In this document: positions 4,759-7,956 of the stretch, piece after piece | Layout: every line of letters starts with the position of its first letter | Position numbering within the stretch: the first letter of the stretch is position 1 | Origin: Candidatus Nanoarchaeia archaeon | Lineage (GTDB): Archaea; Nanoarchaeota; Nanoarchaeia; SCGC-AAA011-G17; JAFCDX01 | Direction: 5' to 3' | Length of the DNA stretch: 7,956 nucleotides | Assembly (NCBI GenBank): GCA_028717785.1 | Contig: JAQUND010000070.1 | Span: forward strand, 1 to 7,956 | The notes under the pieces: model-generated | What the model was told of the DNA's origin: nothing | The model's input: only the letters and a program-made list of their open reading frames with translations | Databases searched by the model: none | Program-made: the position numbers and the translations under genes

Positions 4759-5484
4759 GTGAGTTTGAAAAAGATTAAGCAAGAAGTATCATTATCAGTT
4801 AGAGAGATTGCAGATGCTTTAGGTGCAAATAAAATAATTCCAAATGTTATTAAACACAAATCCAAAAGTAAATTAAATTTTTATCCTTTTAATAACGAAT
4901 GCTGTGTTTTAATAAAAGACAATAAAGCAGTTTTATCTCACGATAATCATTTATGTGGCTATATTGCTTTACCAGCAGATCTTGTTCCTGTTGAATGGTA
5001 TGGTGATTATAATGCAGATGCTTTACAATATTTAAATATTCATGGCGGTATAACTTTTTGTGAAGTCTACAGTAATGATATTGGTTATAAATATTTTGCA
5101 AGTAAAGCTGTTGAAGAAATTAATGGAATTCAAGAAACAGATTTTATGAAACGAATGGATTTAAGAAAAGAAATTATTCAAAAATATAATAAAGAAATTG
5201 TTAAGTTAAATGATTCATATATAGTTTTTGGATTTGACTGTAATCATTATAGAGATGAAAATAATGCGGAATTAAAAGATATTAATTATGTTATGCTATT
5301 AACGCAAGATATGGAAGATCAATTACTTACTTATTCTAAATCAATTAATATATGGCGACAAGCTAATAAAGAAGAAAAAATAAAAATAATGGATGTTATT
5401 AGAGAAAGATCTATTGTTAAAGAAGAACTTGGATTTGGTGCAATGATTGGAATATTAGGTGGTGCTAAGGAATTTAAAAACTAA
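4759..5484 (+). CDS. Conserved phage protein with HGG(I/L)TF and GFDCxH motifs (241 aa)
   Basis: Function unknown. The start is GTG at 4759, with AAAGGA (4744-4749) 9 nt upstream. No ATG is near, and the first residues MSLKKIKQEVSLSVREIADALG would otherwise be lost. The diagnostic region is CGYIALPAD ... YLNIHGGITFCE (about 66-100) and YIVFGFDCNHYRDE (about 154-167). I recognise this pairing of a GY(V/I)A-x-P, an (V/I)HGG(L/I)T(F/Y) and a W/F-x-GFD(C/T)-x-H-x-x-D block from uncharacterised phage proteins. Conserved His, Asp and Cys suggest a metal or catalytic site, but none is demonstrated. The N-terminal SVREIADALG stretch looks helix-turn-helix-like but is too short to call. First gene after the terminator. 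Confidence 0.82.
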   Translation: MSLKKIKQEVSLSVREIADALGANKIIPNVIKHKSKSKLNFYPFNNECCVLIKDNKAVLSHDNHLCGYIALPADLVPVEWYGDYNADALQYLNIHGGITFCEVYSNDIGYKYFASKAVEEINGIQETDFMKRMDLRKEIIQKYNKEIVKLNDSYIVFGFDCNHYRDENNAELKDINYVMLLTQDMEDQLLTYSKSINIWRQANKEEKIKIMDVIRERSIVKEELGFGAMIGILGGAKEFKN

Positions 5485-5485
5485 A

Positions 5486-5758
5486 ATGAATAAAAAAGAA
5501 ACCAAAGAAGAATTTATTAAAATATTGTTTAAACCTTTAGTTGAACTAACTCAAATTCCAAATAAAAAATTGGCTTATAAGATCAATTATATTATTAGAA
5601 AATTAATTGATGGAACTCTTGATTTTGTTAATGCAATGAATTATATTGATAATAATATGAAAAGTGCCAAAGAAAAGCCAGATGTAGTTATTTGGGGTAA
5701 AGTCGCGCAAATTGTTAAAAATTATTTTAATACTATTAATGCAAGGAAGGTTAAATGA
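5486..5758 (+). CDS. Small hypothetical protein (90 aa)
   Basis: Not recognised. The frame extends upstream to a GTG at 5459, but the ATG at 5486 is chosen: it begins just after the TAA of the previous gene, and the resulting N-terminus MNKKETKEEFIKIL is a normal start. AAGGA (5468-5471 region) is about 14 nt upstream, which is long, so coupling to the previous gene is likely. The protein is basic and probably all helical, with hydrophobic heptad-like patterns (ELTQIPNKKLAYKINYIIRKLI, given as about residues 19-40, and VVIWGKVAQIVKNYFNTI near the end). No motif is visible. Its TGA overlaps the ATG of the nicotinamidase gene, which places it at the head of the NAD cluster. Confidence 0.7.
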   Translation: MNKKETKEEFIKILFKPLVELTQIPNKKLAYKINYIIRKLIDGTLDFVNAMNYIDNNMKSAKEKPDVVIWGKVAQIVKNYFNTINARKVK

Positions 5759-6324
5759 ATAACGTATTTGTAGACGTTGATACTTTAGTTGATTTTTTTG
5801 AAGGTGGAGCATTACCTGTACCAAATGCAAATTCAATTAAACCGGCTTTAGCAAAGATAACTAAACTTGCTAAAGACGATAAAATTCAAGTAATAAAGTT
5901 TAATGACGAACACGATGGCAGTGAACCGGAAATGAATTGTAATGGAGGTCCTTTCCCATTACATTGTATTAAAGATTCTAGTGGTGCTGCTGGTATTATT
6001 GAAACTGCTAATAAAAGAGCAATTATATTTCCTAAGCAGACATATGATGTATTTGATTCAAAATTAGGTAATAAAAAAGTTGTATCATGGTTAATGGAAA
6101 ATCGCGTAACTGATGCTTATGTTTACGGTCTAGTCGGAAATATTTGTATTGAATCTGCTGTTATTGGACTTATTAAGTTAGGTATAAATGTTAATGTGTT
6201 TGAAAATGCTGTTGTTTGGATGGATATGGAAAATGGCATTTTTTGTAAAGGAATAGATAATCAATATGAATCTATGAAACGTATGAGAAAAGCAGGGGCT
6301 CATTTTGCTATAGCTAGACTTTGA
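5755..6324 (+). CDS. pncA: Nicotinamidase (isochorismatase-like cysteine hydrolase)
   Basis: Hydrolyses nicotinamide to nicotinate and ammonia, the first step of the deamidating NAD salvage route. The catalytic triad is in place: Asp9 in VDVDTLVDFFEGGALPVPNA (D9-T-L-V-D13-F), Lys94 in PKQTYDVF, and Cys131 in GLVGNICIESAV. The metal ligands Asp51 and His53 (NDEH) and His70 in FPLHC are also present, followed by the conserved SGA (76-78). The opening resembles the DxDTQxDF branch of the family, with the usual Gln replaced by Leu11. At 189 aa it has the normal length of the family and shows no truncation. SD AAGGAAGG lies before the ATG, which overlaps the previous stop. The nadE gene follows after 11 nt. 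Another isochorismatase-family amidase is possible, but the metal site and the nadE/nadD neighbours favour nicotinamidase. Confidence 0.92.
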   Translation: MNNVFVDVDTLVDFFEGGALPVPNANSIKPALAKITKLAKDDKIQVIKFNDEHDGSEPEMNCNGGPFPLHCIKDSSGAAGIIETANKRAIIFPKQTYDVFDSKLGNKKVVSWLMENRVTDAYVYGLVGNICIESAVIGLIKLGINVNVFENAVVWMDMENGIFCKGIDNQYESMKRMRKAGAHFAIARL

Positions 6325-6335
6325 AAGGAATATAA

Positions 6336-7229
6336 ATGAAAAATTGTGAATTGGTTATAGAAACTATTCAGAATGAGTTAAAGTCTTATATTCAAAGTCA
6401 TGATTTAAAGAGTTTAGTTTTAGGGGTGTCTGGTGGTATTGATTCTACATTATGTGCTGCTTTAGCTAGACCAGTATGTGATAGTTTAAATATTCCTCTT
6501 ATCGGTCGAAGTATTCCTATTATTTCAAATAAACAGAACGAAATTGATAGAGCTAAGGCTATTGGTAATTTATATTGTCATAATTTTAAAGAAGTAAGTT
6601 TTAATGCAACATTTACAGGATTACAAAATTATATATTAGAGGTTGAAGGCATACATGATAAAATATCTGATGGCAATATTAAAGCTAGACTTCGTATGAT
6701 ATATCTTTATAACATTGCAGGATTAAATAAAGGTATGGTTCTTAGTACAGATAATTATACAGAATATATGCTTGGTTATTGGACTATATGCGGTGATGTT
6801 GGAGATTACGAACTAATTAAAGCTTTATGGAAAACGGATGTATATGATTTAGCAAGATATATAATGAATAATTCATTAATACAAACTAAAGATTCATGGA
6901 AATCAGAAGCTTTAAATGCTTGTATTCATGCTACACCAACAGCTGGATTAGGAGTTACTAATAGTGATTTAGATGAACTTGGTGCTGATTCATATGAAGA
7001 AGTAGATAAGATATTGAAAACTTGGCTAACAACAGATGCGGATTGTTTTTGTTGGGATGATTATTTATATTGGGATGGTAGACCTGAAAAATATGAAGAT
7101 TTTGTAACTTATCGTCAAACATTTAAAGATCATCCTGTTGTTCAAAGGTATATTAAATCAATGTTTAAAAGAGAAATTCCTATAAGTAATTCTAGAGCTA
7201 TATCTCGTTTAAGTAATATTTGGGTATAA
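6336..7229 (+). CDS. nadE: NH3-dependent NAD+ synthetase
   Basis: Converts nicotinate adenine dinucleotide, ATP and ammonia to NAD+, the last step of the route. It has the N-type ATP pyrophosphatase loop LGVSGGIDSTL (S32-G-G-I-D36-S37). The core signature follows: GNIKARLRMIYLY (113-125), STDNYTEYMLGYWT (137-150), CGDVGDYELIKALWKTDVYDLA (152-173). After that comes the TPTAGL ... DELGADSYEEVDKIL segment, corresponding to the PSA-x-L ... DE-x-x-x-x-Y-x-x-x-D of the family. There is no N-terminal glutaminase domain, so ammonia, not glutamine, would be the nitrogen donor; nicotinamidase next door releases ammonia. Its length (297 aa) is slightly above the usual 240-280 for this type. SD AAAGGAA (6324-6330) supports the start. 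Gene end and the next ATG are 1 nt apart. Confidence 0.95.
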   Translation: MKNCELVIETIQNELKSYIQSHDLKSLVLGVSGGIDSTLCAALARPVCDSLNIPLIGRSIPIISNKQNEIDRAKAIGNLYCHNFKEVSFNATFTGLQNYILEVEGIHDKISDGNIKARLRMIYLYNIAGLNKGMVLSTDNYTEYMLGYWTICGDVGDYELIKALWKTDVYDLARYIMNNSLIQTKDSWKSEALNACIHATPTAGLGVTNSDLDELGADSYEEVDKILKTWLTTDADCFCWDDYLYWDGRPEKYEDFVTYRQTFKDHPVVQRYIKSMFKREIPISNSRAISRLSNIWV

Positions 7230-7230
7230 A

Positions 7231-7491
7231 ATGACACATACATTAAAAATATGGCCTGAAATGTTTAAAGATGTTGTTTCTGGTGTTAAAACATTTGAAT
7301 ATCGTAAGAATGATAGAGATTATAAAGTTAATGATATATTAGAATTGTGTGAATGGGATCCTGCAACTAATGATTTTACTGATGATAGATTTTATGTTGT
7401 TGTTACTTATATTATTAAAGGTGGAAGTTTTGGTATTCCAGAAGATTATTGTATTATGAGTATTGTACCTGAAGATGAGGATTTGGAATAA
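7231..7491 (+). CDS. DUF3850 / ASCH-like (PUA fold) protein (86 aa)
   Basis: Matches the DUF3850 pattern closely. H3-T-L-K-I-W-P-E at the start is followed by F-x-x-V-x-S-G-V-K-T-F-E-Y-R-K-N-D-R-D (about 12-30), VNDILELCEWDP (about 33-44), VVVTYIIKGG (about 56-65) and a final YCIMSI strand. The family belongs to the ASCH/PUA-like beta-barrels thought to bind RNA or modified nucleotides, and is frequent in phages. No specific substrate is known to me. The full domain fills the protein. It sits between nadE and nadD with gaps of 1 and 3 nt and weak SDs, so it is cotranslated with the NAD enzymes. Whether it is functionally linked to them or merely inserted cannot be told. Confidence 0.9.
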   Translation: MTHTLKIWPEMFKDVVSGVKTFEYRKNDRDYKVNDILELCEWDPATNDFTDDRFYVVVTYIIKGGSFGIPEDYCIMSIVPEDEDLE

Positions 7492-7494
7492 TAA

Positions 7495-7956
7495 ATGAGA
7501 ATAGGTGTATTTGGTGGGTCTTTTGATCCGCCGCATAAAACTCACTTAAATATTGTACAAGATGTATTACTTCAAGATTTAGTGGATCAAGTTATTGTTA
7601 TACCTTCATATATCAGAGAAGATAAAACTAATGTTATATGTCCAGAACACAGATTGAATATGTGTAAATTGTGTTTTGGTCATATTAGAGATGTAATAGT
7701 TTCATCTTTAGAAATTGATAATAAGTTAAATGGCAAATCACTTGCAACATTTGAATTTATATTAAAGGATGAAAGGATTAATAGTTTTGTTGAAAGCAGG
7801 GATAAAAATCAGTATTATAATATAGTTGTTGCTGATTGTATAAAGAACATTAAGACTTGGTGGAATTGGGAAAAGTTAATTGAAACTATTCCTTTTATAG
7901 TTTATCAAAGACCAACTTATTCTTTTTTGAATGAAGAAGAAATTGAAATAGCTAAT
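7495..7956 (+). CDS. nadD: Nicotinate-nucleotide adenylyltransferase (partial, 3' end outside window)
   Basis: Transfers AMP from ATP to nicotinate mononucleotide, giving NaAD, the substrate of NadE. The first 154 residues are present and still open at the window edge; the usual length is about 190-210. The nucleotidyltransferase signature is at the start: GVFGGSFDPPHKTHL (4-18) with the H14-x-x-H17 motif, the Gly of the usual HxGH being Thr16. IPS and Lys at about 37-45 follow, then the HRLNMCKL helix. ADCIKNIKTWWNWEKLIE (about 120-137) corresponds to the family's D-x-x-x-x-L-x-x-W-x-x-W-x-x-L, and IVYQRP follows. The second signature, ISxTxxR, would lie beyond the window. The start ATG is 3 nt after the DUF3850 stop. 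NadM-like or other adenylyltransferases are less likely because of the W-x-x-W segment and the neighbours. Confidence 0.92.
   Translation, partial: MRIGVFGGSFDPPHKTHLNIVQDVLLQDLVDQVIVIPSYIREDKTNVICPEHRLNMCKLCFGHIRDVIVSSLEIDNKLNGKSLATFEFILKDERINSFVESRDKNQYYNIVVADCIKNIKTWWNWEKLIETIPFIVYQRPTYSFLNEEEIEIAN

Noticed and set aside
5086..5093. TATAAATA, identical to a T4-type late promoter core.
   Set aside because: It lies inside the HGGITF-family gene, where it codes Tyr-Lys-Tyr. It has no transcription-start context, and such 8-mers are expected by chance in DNA this AT-rich.

Overview
All genes lie on the + strand. They are short and tightly packed, with ATGA-type overlaps or gaps of about 10 nt, and the DNA is AT-rich (about 30% G+C by eye). 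Gene content points to a tailed dsDNA bacteriophage, probably with a large genome: the C-terminal half of a split NAD-dependent DNA ligase, several hypothetical families typical of phages, a DUF3850 protein, and a set of NAD-biosynthesis genes. The host cannot be named from this window.

Layout. (1) 1-78: tail of an upstream gene. (2) 87-1828: four consecutive genes whose proteins share only an N-terminal tag, MK(I/V)RxGFVSN followed by five Ser/Thr and an aromatic residue, and then diverge completely. (3) 1821-4522: an overlapping chain of a small unknown protein, a Cys-rich protein, the Zn-finger/HhH/BRCT half of LigA, a thioredoxin-fold protein without the usual first active-site Cys, and two conserved phage proteins of unknown function. 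(4) 4552-4742: a compact unit unlike its surroundings, made of a 46-aa helix-turn-helix protein with a strong ribosome binding site, a palindrome over its start codon, and a strong intrinsic terminator after it. (5) 4759-5758: two genes of unknown function. (6) 5755-7956: nicotinamidase (PncA), NH3-dependent NAD synthetase (NadE), a DUF3850 protein, and nicotinate-nucleotide adenylyltransferase (NadD), the last cut by the window end.

Working together. PncA, NadD and NadE are three of the four steps of the deamidating (Preiss-Handler) route from nicotinamide to NAD+. Only nicotinate phosphoribosyltransferase (PncB) is absent from the window. Nicotinamide is what NAD-cleaving host defences release, so the module could rebuild NAD+ during infection. 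It could also supply the phage's own NAD-dependent ligase. Both roles are inference.

The most unusual feature is the four-gene tagged array. The serines of the tag are kept although their codons switch between the TCN and AGY classes, which argues for selection on the peptide itself. I know of no assigned function for this tag.
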